In this document: positions 1-11,241 of the stretch, in pieces | How the letters are laid out: every line of letters starts with the position of its first letter | Numbering within the stretch: the stretch's first letter is position 1 | DNA from: an uncultured beta proteobacterium | GTDB lineage: Bacteria > Pseudomonadota > Gammaproteobacteria > Burkholderiales > Burkholderiaceae_C | DNA: 52,358 nt | Reading direction: 5' to 3' | Assembly: GCA_903844215.1 (NCBI GenBank) | Contig: CAIMSP010000150.1 | Location: 1-52,358, forward strand | The notes under the pieces: generated by a model | The model's database searches: none | The model's input: only the letters and a program-made list of their open reading frames with translations | What the model was told of the DNA's origin: nothing | Program-made: the position numbers and the translations under genes

Positions 1-17
1 TTGCGCTGGCGCCGGGC

Positions 18-833
18 TCAGCCAGCGGCCAGGGCGGCGACCAGGATCAAGGCGGCTTCGGTGGTGAATTCGTTGCGCTGCAATTTCTCCAGCAACGCCT
101 GCTGGCCGAGCAGCAGAAACTGCGCCACTTCGCCGTCCATATTGGTCGGCTGCGCGCCTTCGACCAGGGTGGCGGCAAACCAGTCGATCTGCTCCACCAC
201 ATAGCCCGCAGCGTGACTGGCGCAGGGCTTGCACAGGGCGATACGCCCGCCCCGGACCAGACCCTCAAGACGATCCAGGCGGAGTCCGGCCTCCTCCCAG
301 GTCTCGCGCTCCAGCGCCGAGGCCAGGCTGTCGGCGGCCGACACCATGCCGCCCATCAAGGTGTCCCACAGTCCCGGGTCGTTGGCTTTGTTCAAGGCGC
401 GCTGCTGCACCCAGTAGCCGCCGTCCTGGCTGCGCCCGACCAGGTGCACGGCGCGCGTGGCGATGCCCAGCGCCCGCACCGCGCCGCGCTCCACCGTCGC
501 CAGCTGCGCGCCCTGCGCGCTCCAGACGCTGAGTTGTTCATCGCGCCACTGCTGCGCCACGCCGGCGCTCGCGCTGTCGCGCAAGGCCAGCGCGATCTGC
601 GTCAGGGCCTCGGTCGGCTGCCCGAGCACGCGCCAGAGCGGGCCCTGGGCCGCTGCCCGGCGCTGCAGCCAGGGCGCCAGGCGGGCGTCGGCGATGGCTT
701 CCAGCACATCGGGCTCGACCGAGCCCAAGACCTCGTTGCCCCACACCAGCGGCAGGCGTGGGCGCAGCGGCGCGCGCTGCGCGCTGGCGCTGAGCTGGGC
801 GAGCCACAGGGGATCAAATACCGGTGCTGTCAT
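18..833 (-). CDS. DUF4743-domain NUDIX hydrolase
   Basis: A 271-residue protein with a DUF4743-like N-terminal half and a C-terminal NUDIX hydrolase domain. The NUDIX box spans about residues 162-184 and ends in RETWEEAGL, which matches the REUXEEXGU core. The box glutamate after the first five variable positions is replaced by Asp168. Proteins of this architecture hydrolyse nucleoside diphosphates linked to another moiety; the substrate cannot be read from the sequence. I chose the ATG before TAPVFDPLW because the upstream in-frame extension is Ala/Arg-rich and overlaps the shadow of bkdB. It lies 62 bases downstream of bkdB on the same strand, so read-through transcription is likely, although no metabolic link to the dehydrogenase is evident. 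Confidence 0.88.
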   Translation of the reverse strand: MTAPVFDPLWLAQLSASAQRAPLRPRLPLVWGNEVLGSVEPDVLEAIADARLAPWLQRRAAAQGPLWRVLGQPTEALTQIALALRDSASAGVAQQWRDEQLSVWSAQGAQLATVERGAVRALGIATRAVHLVGRSQDGGYWVQQRALNKANDPGLWDTLMGGMVSAADSLASALERETWEEAGLRLDRLEGLVRGGRIALCKPCASHAAGYVVEQIDWFAATLVEGAQPTNMDGEVAQFLLLGQQALLEKLQRNEFTTEAALILVAALAAG

Positions 834-895
834 GGTGCGACGATTGTGCCTTGCTAGCAGCCTCGACGTCCGGTGTACGGGCGCGGGCGTTGCGC

Positions 896-2182
896 TCAGG
901 CCTCGATGAACAGCGTGGCCGGCACCTCGAGATAGCCGCGCAGCGCCTGGATGAACTTGGCCGCGTCCAGGCCATCGACCACGCGGTGGTCGAACGAGGA
1001 CGACAGGTTCATCATCTGGCGCACCACCATCTGCCCGCGCCGCACCACGGGGCGCTCGACCATGCGGTTCACGCCGACGATGGCCACTTCCGGGTGGTTG
1101 ATCACGGGCGTGGAGACGATGCCGCCCAGCGCCCCCAGGCTGGTGAGCGTGATGGTGGAGCCGCTGAGCTCTTCGCGCGTGGCCTTGCCCGAACGCGCGA
1201 CCTCGGCCAGGCGCGAAATTTCGGCCGCGCAGGACCACAGATCGTGCGCCTCGGCGTGCCGCAGCACCGGCACCATGAGGCCGTTCTCGGTCTGCGTGGC
1301 CACGCCCAGGTGCACCGCGCCGTAGCGCGTGACCACGCCCAGGTCGTCGTCAAAGCGCGCATTCACCTGGGGAAATTCGCGCAGCGCCAGCACCATGGCG
1401 CGCGCCAGGAACGGCAGCACCGTGAGGCGCCCGCGCTGCTTGGCATGCTGCGCATTCAGGCGCTCGCGCAGCATCTCCAGCTCGCTCATGTCCACTTCTT
1501 CGACGTAGGTGAAGTGCGGGATGCGGCGCTTGGCATCCTGCATCTTCAAGGCGATGCGACGGCGCAGCCCGATCACCGGAATACTCTGTTGCGTGTCCAC
1601 CTTCCCGCCCAGCGGTGCTCGCGCCAGCGCCACCGGTGCGGCCGCGCTGCGCGGCGCAGGGTGCGCCTTGGCGTAGGCATCCAGATCGGCCTGCATCACG
1701 CGCCCGCCGCTGCCCGTGCCCGAAACCTGTTCCAGCTCCACGCCCAGCTCCCAGGCGCGGCGGCGCAGCGCAGGCGACGCGATGGCGCGTTCGCCGGGAG
1801 CACGCGCCGCCGCCGTGGCGCTGCCGGGCCGCAGCGCTGGCGCAGTTGCCAACGGCGTGGGCGCTGGCGCCACGAGCGCCGGCGCGGCGCTGGCTGCGGG
1901 CAAGACGGCCGCAGGCGCAGCGCCCTTGACGTTGCCTGCCCCCGCCACTTCCAGGCGCACCAGTTCGCCGCCCACGGCCACGGTCTGGCCCACGGCGCCG
2001 TTCAGGGACAGGATGAGGCCGGCCACCGGCGAAGGAATCTCCACCGTCGCCTTCTCGGTCATGACATCGGCCAGCACCTGGTCCAGCGTCACGCGGTCGC
2101 CCACCTGCACGTGCCACGCCACCAGTTCCACTTCGGCAATGCCCTCGCCGATGTCCGGCGTCTTGATGATGTAAATGCCCAT
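896..2182 (-). CDS. bkdB: Branched-chain alpha-keto acid dehydrogenase E2 (lipoamide acyltransferase)
   Basis: A 428-residue E2 core subunit that transfers the branched acyl group from E1 to CoA. It has one N-terminal lipoyl domain (lysine in DVMTEKATVE at residue 44), an Ala/Pro-rich linker at about 80-130, a peripheral-subunit-binding domain at about 133-170 (ASPALRRRAWELGV) and a C-terminal acetyltransferase domain. The catalytic motif HRVVDG is near the C-terminus (His399, Asp403). The start is the ATG before GIYIIKTPDIGEG, the normal family N-terminus; it lies five bases after the bkdA2 stop, so translation is probably coupled. A single lipoyl domain is usual for Bkd E2. No E3 (lipoamide dehydrogenase) gene follows, so E3 must be supplied from elsewhere. 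Confidence 0.95.
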   Translation of the reverse strand: MGIYIIKTPDIGEGIAEVELVAWHVQVGDRVTLDQVLADVMTEKATVEIPSPVAGLILSLNGAVGQTVAVGGELVRLEVAGAGNVKGAAPAAVLPAASAAPALVAPAPTPLATAPALRPGSATAAARAPGERAIASPALRRRAWELGVELEQVSGTGSGGRVMQADLDAYAKAHPAPRSAAAPVALARAPLGGKVDTQQSIPVIGLRRRIALKMQDAKRRIPHFTYVEEVDMSELEMLRERLNAQHAKQRGRLTVLPFLARAMVLALREFPQVNARFDDDLGVVTRYGAVHLGVATQTENGLMVPVLRHAEAHDLWSCAAEISRLAEVARSGKATREELSGSTITLTSLGALGGIVSTPVINHPEVAIVGVNRMVERPVVRRGQMVVRQMMNLSSSFDHRVVDGLDAAKFIQALRGYLEVPATLFIEA

Positions 2183-2187
2183 GGTGA

Positions 2188-3225
<1,038 letters not shown>

Positions 3226-3227
3226 GT

Positions 3228-4517
<1,290 letters not shown>

Positions 4518-4604
4518 TCAGATGACAACGGGTGGTTGCGCCCTGACCGGCCTGTGCCGCCACGCTGCGGGATGGCCGCGCGTCACCAGCGCGCCGATCG
4601 TAAC

Positions 4605-6122
4605 CTATTGAAACGCCACTTCGGCAAAGCTGCGCAGCTTGCGGCTGTGCAACTGCTCGATGCCCTGGCGGCGCAGCAACTCCACCGCGCGCATGCCGAT
4701 GCGCAGGTGCTGGTCCACGCGCTCCCGGTAGAAATGGTTCGCCATGCCCGGCAGCTTGATCTCGCCGTGCAGCGGCTTGTCGCTCACGCACAAGAGCGTG
4801 CCGTAGGGGACGCGAAAGCGAAAACCGTTGGCGGCGATGGTGGCGCTTTCCATGTCCAGCGCCACCGCCCGGCTCTGGCTGAAGCGGCGCTGCGGCGTGG
4901 AGCGCACATTCGCCATCGGCAGCAGCTCCCAATTGCGGTTGTCGGTGGAGGCCACGGTGCCGGTGCGCATGATGCTTTTCAGCGCCGCGCCCTGGAGCTG
5001 CGTGATGTCGGCCACGGCGGCCTCCAGTGCCACCTGGATTTCGGCCAGTGCCGGAATCGGCACCCACAGCGGCAACTCCTCGTCCAGCACATGGTCTTCG
5101 CGCACATAGCCGTGGGCCAGCACGTAGTCGCCAAGCTGCTGCGTGGTGCGCAAGCCGGCGCAATGCCCCAGCATGATCCAGGCGTGGGGTCGCAGCACGG
5201 CAATGTGGTCGGTGATGTTCTTGGCGTTGGCCGGGCCGACGCCGATGTTCACCATGCTGATGCCGGAGCGGTCGGCGCGCACCAGATGGTAGCCGGGCAT
5301 TTGCGGCAGGCGCGGCGGCGCCACACCTCTGGCGTCTGCTGCGGCCGCAGGCAGGCCGGTGCGGCGCGTCACCACGTTGCCGGGCTCGACGAAGGCGATG
5401 TATTCGCTGTTCGGATCGGCCATGGCCTCGCGTCCCAGGCGCACGAACTCGTCGATGTAGAACTGGTAGTTGGTGAACAGCACGAAGTTCTGGAACCACT
5501 CGGGCACGGTGCCGGTGTAGTGGCGCAAGCGGTGCAGCGAGTAGTCCACGCGCGGCGCGGTGAACAGCGACAGCGGCAGCGCTTCGCCGGCGCGCGGCTC
5601 GAAGGTGCCATTGGCGATGCCATCGTCCATGGCCGTGAGATCGGGCAGGTCAAACACGTCGCGCATCAGGGCGCGGCGCGGCGCGTCCATCTCGCCTTCG
5701 ACATGGTCGTGCTCGCTGAACGCGAAGTGCACCGGGATCGGTTGGGCGCTGGTGCCCACTTCCAGTTCCACGCCGTGGTTTTGCACCAGCAACTGGAACT
5801 GCTCCAGGTAGTAATGGGCAAACAGATCCGGGCGCGTGAGCGTGGTCTCGTAACGGCCGGGGCCAGCGACAAAGCCGTAGCTCAGCCGCGCCAGGTCGCT
5901 CGTGGCCAGAAGCGCCGTGGTGTCGGTGTGCACGCGCACAAAGGGGTAGCAGGCGCGCACCTTTTGCCCCGGCGTCTGGCCGTTGGCGTCGCCGGCCACA
6001 AAGCGCTGCATGGCGTCGCGCAGATGCGCCAGGCTGGCAGCGTAGATGCGTTGCACCTGGGCCAGCGCGGCGTGCGGGTCGGTGTGGCGGCTCGGGGCGA
6101 TGAAGTGGGGAAGATGGGGCAT
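4605..6122 (-). CDS. amn: AMP nucleosidase
   Basis: A 505-residue cytosolic enzyme that hydrolyses AMP to adenine and ribose 5-phosphate and so controls the adenylate pool. It has the AMP-nucleosidase N-terminal domain (about 1-190, containing GRYETTLTRPDLFAHYYLEQ) and a C-terminal nucleoside-phosphorylase fold with SGISMVNIGVGPANAKNITD and the DMESATIAANGFRFRVPYG loop that binds the nucleoside. It is slightly longer than the E. coli enzyme (484 residues). The chosen ATG precedes PHLPHFIAPSRHTDP. It transcribes toward bkdA1, with 135 bases between them, and is probably a separate unit. The full set of family motifs makes the call firm. Confidence 0.95.
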   Translation of the reverse strand: MPHLPHFIAPSRHTDPHAALAQVQRIYAASLAHLRDAMQRFVAGDANGQTPGQKVRACYPFVRVHTDTTALLATSDLARLSYGFVAGPGRYETTLTRPDLFAHYYLEQFQLLVQNHGVELEVGTSAQPIPVHFAFSEHDHVEGEMDAPRRALMRDVFDLPDLTAMDDGIANGTFEPRAGEALPLSLFTAPRVDYSLHRLRHYTGTVPEWFQNFVLFTNYQFYIDEFVRLGREAMADPNSEYIAFVEPGNVVTRRTGLPAAAADARGVAPPRLPQMPGYHLVRADRSGISMVNIGVGPANAKNITDHIAVLRPHAWIMLGHCAGLRTTQQLGDYVLAHGYVREDHVLDEELPLWVPIPALAEIQVALEAAVADITQLQGAALKSIMRTGTVASTDNRNWELLPMANVRSTPQRRFSQSRAVALDMESATIAANGFRFRVPYGTLLCVSDKPLHGEIKLPGMANHFYRERVDQHLRIGMRAVELLRRQGIEQLHSRKLRSFAEVAFQ

Positions 6123-6186
6123 GGGCTGATTGTGCTACGGGCACCCGCCCGACCCCGAGCCCAGCGCCTGGAAAGACGAAGCTTCA

Positions 6187-6213
6187 GGTCCGGGGTGGAA
6201 TCCGCCCCGGACC
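6187..6213 (-). terminator. Probable terminator of the S41 peptidase gene
   Basis: A perfect nine-base-pair GC-rich stem (GGTCCGGGG / CCCCGGACC) with a nine-base loop lies eight bases past the stop codon of the S41 peptidase gene and before amn. There is no clear T-run on the minus strand after the stem, so it could be a weak or Rho-assisted terminator, or simply an mRNA-stabilising hairpin. Confidence 0.5.
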
Positions 6214-6220
6214 ATGAAAG

Positions 6221-7804
6221 TCAACGCCGCAATATCCGGTTCGTGAGGAACAGGCTCTTGTTCATGTAGCCGTCGGTGGCGGCCAGCGATTTGAGCTGCC
6301 GCGCCTGGCCCAGGCCCGTGGCGGAGGGACAGGTGCCGTTGGCGCGGTACTGCAGCGCAGCCGCCAGTCGCGCTTCGGCCGGGTCGCCCAGCGCGTGCGT
6401 GAAGTCGTCGGCGATGGTACAGCCAGGGAAGACTGCGCTGGGGTCAAGGGTCGCTGCCGCAGCGTTGTTGGCGGGGGCGAAGCCGTCCGAATAGTCGCCA
6501 AAGCCGAGGGCATTCACGCCCTTGAATTCGATCGACAAATAAGTCGTACCGCAGTTGTCTTGATCATAAAAACCGTAGGGCTTGCCACAGGTCTTGGAGC
6601 CGATCTGTATCACCTCGACCCCGGCGCCGCGCAGGCCGTTCATCAGTGACTCGCTGGCCGAGCAGGTACCCGGCCCGGTCAGCACATAGACCCGTGTCAG
6701 ACCCAGGTAGGGCAGAACCGTGCCACTGGCCGTGCTAAAGCCGAGTGCCGTGGTGAAAAACGGAGTGGGCGTGATGGCGCCTCCATTGACCGGATCGATG
6801 GTCTTGTGCTTGTCGTTGAAGGTCAGCAACTCGAAGGTTTTGTTCTTCGTTTGCGTCGGCCCCGCGACCATATAGCCCAGTTCGCTCGCAATATCGAGCA
6901 AGCCGCCGCCGTTGTAGCGGATGTCGATCACCAGATCGGTCACGTTCGCGGCCTTGAGCTGCGCCACCCCGGCGATCAGCGCGGACTCGGCATGCATCAT
7001 ATGGTCGGTGAAGAGCATGTAGCCCACCGTCGTTCCGGCCAGCGTGCCGACGTTTTGCACCGCCACCGGGGTGACGTTGGCCGAGGTCATGGTGATCGTG
7101 CGGTTCGCTCCACCACCCAGGTCCTGGACCACGAAGGTGTGCCGCTCGCCCGCCGTGGCCGGGGACAAGCCGGCATTGAGCTTGGCGATACCCGCCGTGG
7201 TGTTGTCATTGACCAAATCGACGCCATCGACCTGCAGCACCTTGGCGCCCCGGGCCAGCGCCGGAGCCAATTGTGTGGCCGGGCTGTTGGGATCGGTGTA
7301 AGCGACGACGAAGCTGCGCGGCGGAGAACTTGACAGGACGGACCAGTTCACGCCATAGCCCGCCTCCGGGGCACCCGTCACTTGCGCCTGCCAATCCGGG
7401 GTGGGAATGTTGTAGTGGAAATGGTCCTTCGCAACTCCGCTCGCGGTCTTGGCCGTCGTCTTGAGCGCCTGGAAGTAGCTCCCCGTGTCGGCGTAGCTGG
7501 CGGGTTCCGGGTAGGGCACTTCGCTGTACCAGAGATACAGGTCATTCGTCCAGGCCGCGAGCCAGTTTTGCTCGTTCAGCAGGGTGCCCTGTTTGTCCGG
7601 ATAAGCCTGTTTGGTATAGGGATCGACGCCGCTGCGTGGCGCAGCGCACATCGCCGCCACGGAAGCCGCCGGGGGCAAGGCCGCGAAGCCGGTGGCCGTG
7701 CCACTGCCGCCCGCTGTGCCACCACCGCCGCCGCCGCCGCAACTGGCAAGCGAGGCCACCACCGACAGCGCCAACGCGTAGCGCAAAATAGTTCTTGATG
7801 TCAT
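6221..7804 (-). CDS. S41 family (C-terminal processing type) lipoprotein peptidase
   Basis: A 527-residue exported serine peptidase. The signal peptide ends in LASC, with the lipobox cysteine at residue 22, followed by a run of glycines, so it should be a lipoprotein facing the periplasm. A PDZ-like segment spans about 150-235 (YTDPNSPATQLAPALARGAKV and VDGVDL). The peptidase domain at about 255-430 carries VIDIRYNGGG, the SASE motif at 382-385 with the catalytic serine, and Lys408 in TCGKPYG, matching the Ser-Lys dyad of the family. The start has an AGGAG box eight bases upstream. The natural substrate is unknown. The region has several Cys residues (TCSAS, TCGK, DNCG) that might form disulfides in the periplasm. 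Confidence 0.88.
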   Translation of the reverse strand: MTSRTILRYALALSVVASLASCGGGGGGGTAGGSGTATGFAALPPAASVAAMCAAPRSGVDPYTKQAYPDKQGTLLNEQNWLAAWTNDLYLWYSEVPYPEPASYADTGSYFQALKTTAKTASGVAKDHFHYNIPTPDWQAQVTGAPEAGYGVNWSVLSSSPPRSFVVAYTDPNSPATQLAPALARGAKVLQVDGVDLVNDNTTAGIAKLNAGLSPATAGERHTFVVQDLGGGANRTITMTSANVTPVAVQNVGTLAGTTVGYMLFTDHMMHAESALIAGVAQLKAANVTDLVIDIRYNGGGLLDIASELGYMVAGPTQTKNKTFELLTFNDKHKTIDPVNGGAITPTPFFTTALGFSTASGTVLPYLGLTRVYVLTGPGTCSASESLMNGLRGAGVEVIQIGSKTCGKPYGFYDQDNCGTTYLSIEFKGVNALGFGDYSDGFAPANNAAAATLDPSAVFPGCTIADDFTHALGDPAEARLAAALQYRANGTCPSATGLGQARQLKSLAATDGYMNKSLFLTNRILRR

Positions 7805-7875
7805 GAGCTGAGCTCCTCGTTACTGGTTCATGGGAAAAATTCGCCGACTTGGGGTCGATCGCCTGGCTGACTTGG

Positions 7876-7916
7876 ATTGGCGCCAATTGTTGTCAATTGA
7901 ATAGGTTGCGCCAATG
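7876..7916. repeat. Nested palindromes between the S41 peptidase and thioredoxin genes
   Basis: The divergent intergenic region holds the perfect 12-base palindrome ATTGGCGCCAAT (7876-7887), two CAATTG palindromes separated by four bases, and a second GCGCCAAT (7909-7916). ATTGGCGC and GCGCCAAT at the outer ends form an eight-base inverted repeat. On the minus strand a TTGACA hexamer falls inside it. It looks like an operator for the divergent S41 peptidase or thioredoxin promoter, but no regulator gene is adjacent. Confidence 0.4.
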
Positions 7917-7998
7917 AGCGTTTTCACCTAGGCCCAACTCTTGGCGCGCCCGTGCCGGCCCAGAGTCGCTTGAAAAATAATTTTGCGATGATAGCGTC

Positions 7999-8367
7999 AT
8001 GTCAAACACCTTCGCTCCCGCCGAAAAGTCGCTGCTCGTGGTCTGCCTTTGCGCCGCCTGGTGCGGCGTCTGCGGCGAGTATCGAGCGCGTTTTGAGCAG
8101 GTGCGCGCCCTCTTCCCGCAAGCGCAGTTTCTGTGGCTCGATGTGGAAGACGAGGCCGACCTGCTGCACCCGCTGGACGTGGAGAACTTTCCCACGCTGC
8201 TGCTGGCGCTCGGCCCTGAACCCCGCTTCCTGGGCACGCTCACGCCCCAGGCGCAGACGCTGGAACGAATGATCCGCTCGCAGTTGCAAGACGCCAGCGC
8301 CAAGCCGCTGACCGAGCGCGCCACGGTGGACCTGGTGGCGCGCATTCGCGCCGAAAAGTTGGCTTGA
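7999..8367 (+). CDS. Thioredoxin-family protein
   Basis: A 122-residue thioredoxin-fold protein without a signal peptide, so probably cytosolic. The redox site is WCGVC at residues 21-25, and the cis-proline is in NFPTLLL (Pro65). It is slightly longer than classical thioredoxin, with a C-terminal helix-rich tail after residue 80. The WCGVC dipeptide differs from the WCGPC of TrxA, which suggests a specialised thiol-disulfide partner. It is divergent from the S41 peptidase and convergent with the M16 peptidase. The ATG gives the complete family N-terminus; no strong ribosome-binding site is visible before it. Confidence 0.85.
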   Translation: MSNTFAPAEKSLLVVCLCAAWCGVCGEYRARFEQVRALFPQAQFLWLDVEDEADLLHPLDVENFPTLLLALGPEPRFLGTLTPQAQTLERMIRSQLQDASAKPLTERATVDLVARIRAEKLA

Positions 8368-8427
8368 TGCCATCGATTCAAGCGCCTGCACGCTTGGGCT
8401 CTGGCTCATTGGCGGCAAGCACATGGC

Positions 8428-11193
8428 CTACTTCATCTTCGACTGATCGCCGAACACGCCCCACACCAGTTGCTCGGGCTTGACGTATTTGCGCCAGGCG
8501 GCGTTGACCCGATCCAGGGTGAGCGAGGCAACCAGCGCATCGCCTTTTTCGTAAACGTCCGAAGCGTCGTTGAATTCCATGCGGTTTGACATGAAGCCCA
8601 AAGCCCAGCCGTCACCCGAGCGCCCGCGCAGCCGGTCAGCGAGGACTTCCTTTTTGAACTTCTCCACCTCGGCCGCGCTAAAGCCTTCCTTGAGCGAGCG
8701 CGCCAGTTCCTCGTGCAGCGCTTTCTCTGCGGCACTGACGTTTTGCGGCGCCACTTCGGCGTCCATCGAGAAGCTGCCATTGGCTTCATAGCGGCTGGCG
8801 TGGTAGTCGGCGCCGACGTGGTAACTCAAACCACCGGTTTCACGCAGGCGAATCCACAGACGCGAGCCGTCGCCACCGCCAAAGATGCGGCTGGCCAGCA
8901 GCATGGCGAAGTCTTCGGGGTCCATCGTTCCGGCGCGCAGTGGCACGCCAAGATTGGCCTTTAAGCTGACATTGCTCTTGTCGGGTGTGTCAAACACCAG
9001 TCGGGCCGGCGTGCGCGCCACCAGTGGTTGGGCCACGCGCTTCCAGGCGATGGGGGCCCTCCAGCCATCCAGCGCGGCGGCGATGAGCTGGCTGTACTCC
9101 TTCGGATCGACCGGGCCGAGCAGGCTCACCTGGGCGTTCTGCGCGCCATAGAAGCGCTGGTAGAAATCATAGGCCTGGTCGCGCGTGACGGCCTGCAACT
9201 CATGCAGCCACTCCTCCAGCGTGTGCTGGTAGCGCGTGTCGTCCTTGGCGTAGGGGTTGCCATAGCGGCCCCAGGCGTTGTCCGCCTGCGAAGACTTGTC
9301 CTTGATCAGACCTTCCATCCACTTGATATGCGCGGCGCGAATTTCCTCAAATTCCTTTTCCGGAAAACGGGAGTCCTTCAGCAGATGCAAAGCCAGTTTC
9401 AGCGCTGCCTGGGCGTTCTCCTTCTTCGCGGTCAAAGACAGGCCGCCACCGGTGGCGGAAAAGTCCAGGTTCAAGGAAGCGCCCAAGCGGGTCAATTGGT
9501 CCTGGATCTGCTGGCGCGTCATCTTGGAGGTCCCTTTGTCCAGCATCCCACTGGCCATCGCGGACGCTGCGTCCCGGCCGTGCAAAGACTCCAGCGAACC
9601 GAACTTGAAGGCGATGTTCAGGGTCACCACATCGCCGCGCACCGGCTTGGCCAGCGTGGCCGTCTGGATTCCGGTGGCGGTGGGCGTGAACAGCAGCTTG
9701 TCCTGCAGCGACTGCGTGCTGAAGTCGAACGCCGTCGATTCCATGCCCGTCTCACTCAAGGTATAGCCTTGCAGGTAAGCCGCGACATCGGGCATTTTCA
9801 TCTCGGGCGCACGCAGCGGATCTTTGCTGGGAATCAGGTGGCCCAGCGTGCGGTTGGACGCCAGCAGGTAGCTGCGCGCCACGCGGTTCACGTCGTCCAG
9901 CGTCACGCTCTTCATGCGCTCGCGCCCGACAAACACGGCGCGCCAGTCGCCCACGATTTCCATGTCCATGGCGCCGTTCGCAACGCTTGCAGCGTTGGCA
10001 AATTGCAGCTCCAAACCCTTGCTGATCTTGGCCTTGGCACGGTCAAACTCATCCTGACGAATCGGCTCGTTGCCGACACCTTCCACCACCTCCAACAGCA
10101 ACTTCTGGCGCACGGCAGCGTCGTCGTCGGGCCCGAACAGCGTGCCGAATTGGATGTCGCCGGCCTCACGCTGACTGCTGGCGCGGGCGAACGACACTTG
10201 TGCCATCTTGGATCCCACCAGCGCCTTGTGCAGGCGCCCGGAAGGCTCGTCGCCCAGGGCCGTGGCCAGCACGGCCAGCGCGATGCTGTCAGGGTGCAGC
10301 GCGGCCGGGGCGTGGTAGGCGGCCAGCAAAAACTGGCTGCTTGCTGGGCGACGCACCACGACGCTGCGCTCGCCGTCTTGCGCCGGTTCCAGCGTGTAGG
10401 TCTGTGGGATCGGCGACGTCGGTTTGGCGACAGCGCCCAGAGACTTCTGAATCTGGGCCAGTGCCTTCTCCACATCAAACTTGCCCGAGATGATGAGCAC
10501 GGCGTTGTCGGGCCGGTAGTAGCGGTGGTAGAAGGCCTGGAGCGTGGCGATGTCCACGTGCTCGATATCGGCACGATTCCCAAGGGTGGGTTTGCCGTAG
10601 CCGTGCCAGGAATAGGCTGCGGCCGAGATTCGCTCTTGAAGCGCGCGAAACGGGTTGTTGCCGGCAATCTCGAACTCGTTTCGCACCACGGTCATCTCGC
10701 TGTCCAGGTCCTTCTTGGCAATGAAGCTGTTGACCATGGCATCGGCCTGCCAACCCAGATACCAGTCAAGCGACTCCTGATTCGAGGCAAAGGTGGCGTA
10801 GTAGTTGGTGCGGTCGGCGGCCGTGGTGGCGTTGAACGTGAACCCATGTTCGCGCATTGCCGTGGCGGCGTTGGGCGTGGTCGGCGTGCCCTTGAAGATC
10901 AGGTGCTCCAGCAAGTGCGCCATGCCGCCTTCGCCCGCGCCTTCGTGCCGTGTGCCGACCATGTAGGTCAGGTTCACGTTCACGCGGTCGTCGGCCACAT
11001 CGGGCGCGAGCAGCACTTTCAGGCCATTCGTTAAACGGTATTCCGTGATGCCTTCGACCGTCTGCACGCGCTTCACGCCCTGCGGCAATGCCACCGTGTT
11101 CTGGGCCTGCGCTGGGCTCGCGGCGAGCGCGGCGAACAGGACTGCGGCGGCAGTCCGGCCCAGCCAGGCGCCGGTGTTCTCAAAGAGTTTCAT
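8428..11193 (-). CDS. M16 family zinc metallopeptidase (two-domain pitrilysin type)
   Basis: A 921-residue exported peptidase. The signal peptide ends near residue 30 (AASPAQA). The inverted zinc motif HLLEH is at 93-97 (His93, Glu96 as base, His97), and Glu173 in RNEFE, 76 residues after His97, is the third ligand, exactly the family spacing. The second M16 half begins at about residue 500 and lacks HXXEH, as is normal for the pseudo-catalytic half. Length and layout match large periplasmic M16B peptidases of proteobacteria that degrade peptides; the natural substrate is not predictable. It stands alone: convergent with the thioredoxin gene and separated from the upstream membrane-protein gene by 48 bases. 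Confidence 0.92.
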   Translation of the reverse strand: MKLFENTGAWLGRTAAAVLFAALAASPAQAQNTVALPQGVKRVQTVEGITEYRLTNGLKVLLAPDVADDRVNVNLTYMVGTRHEGAGEGGMAHLLEHLIFKGTPTTPNAATAMREHGFTFNATTAADRTNYYATFASNQESLDWYLGWQADAMVNSFIAKKDLDSEMTVVRNEFEIAGNNPFRALQERISAAAYSWHGYGKPTLGNRADIEHVDIATLQAFYHRYYRPDNAVLIISGKFDVEKALAQIQKSLGAVAKPTSPIPQTYTLEPAQDGERSVVVRRPASSQFLLAAYHAPAALHPDSIALAVLATALGDEPSGRLHKALVGSKMAQVSFARASSQREAGDIQFGTLFGPDDDAAVRQKLLLEVVEGVGNEPIRQDEFDRAKAKISKGLELQFANAASVANGAMDMEIVGDWRAVFVGRERMKSVTLDDVNRVARSYLLASNRTLGHLIPSKDPLRAPEMKMPDVAAYLQGYTLSETGMESTAFDFSTQSLQDKLLFTPTATGIQTATLAKPVRGDVVTLNIAFKFGSLESLHGRDAASAMASGMLDKGTSKMTRQQIQDQLTRLGASLNLDFSATGGGLSLTAKKENAQAALKLALHLLKDSRFPEKEFEEIRAAHIKWMEGLIKDKSSQADNAWGRYGNPYAKDDTRYQHTLEEWLHELQAVTRDQAYDFYQRFYGAQNAQVSLLGPVDPKEYSQLIAAALDGWRAPIAWKRVAQPLVARTPARLVFDTPDKSNVSLKANLGVPLRAGTMDPEDFAMLLASRIFGGGDGSRLWIRLRETGGLSYHVGADYHASRYEANGSFSMDAEVAPQNVSAAEKALHEELARSLKEGFSAAEVEKFKKEVLADRLRGRSGDGWALGFMSNRMEFNDASDVYEKGDALVASLTLDRVNAAWRKYVKPEQLVWGVFGDQSKMK

Positions 11194-11241
11194 GGGATGT
11201 CTTTCGTGTGGGTGAGGAAAATCAGAACCGCCATGGCGGGT

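Noticed and set aside
8379..8396. CAAGCG/CGCTTG hairpin between the converging thioredoxin and M16 genes as a terminator
   Set aside because: Only six base pairs and no T-tract on either strand.
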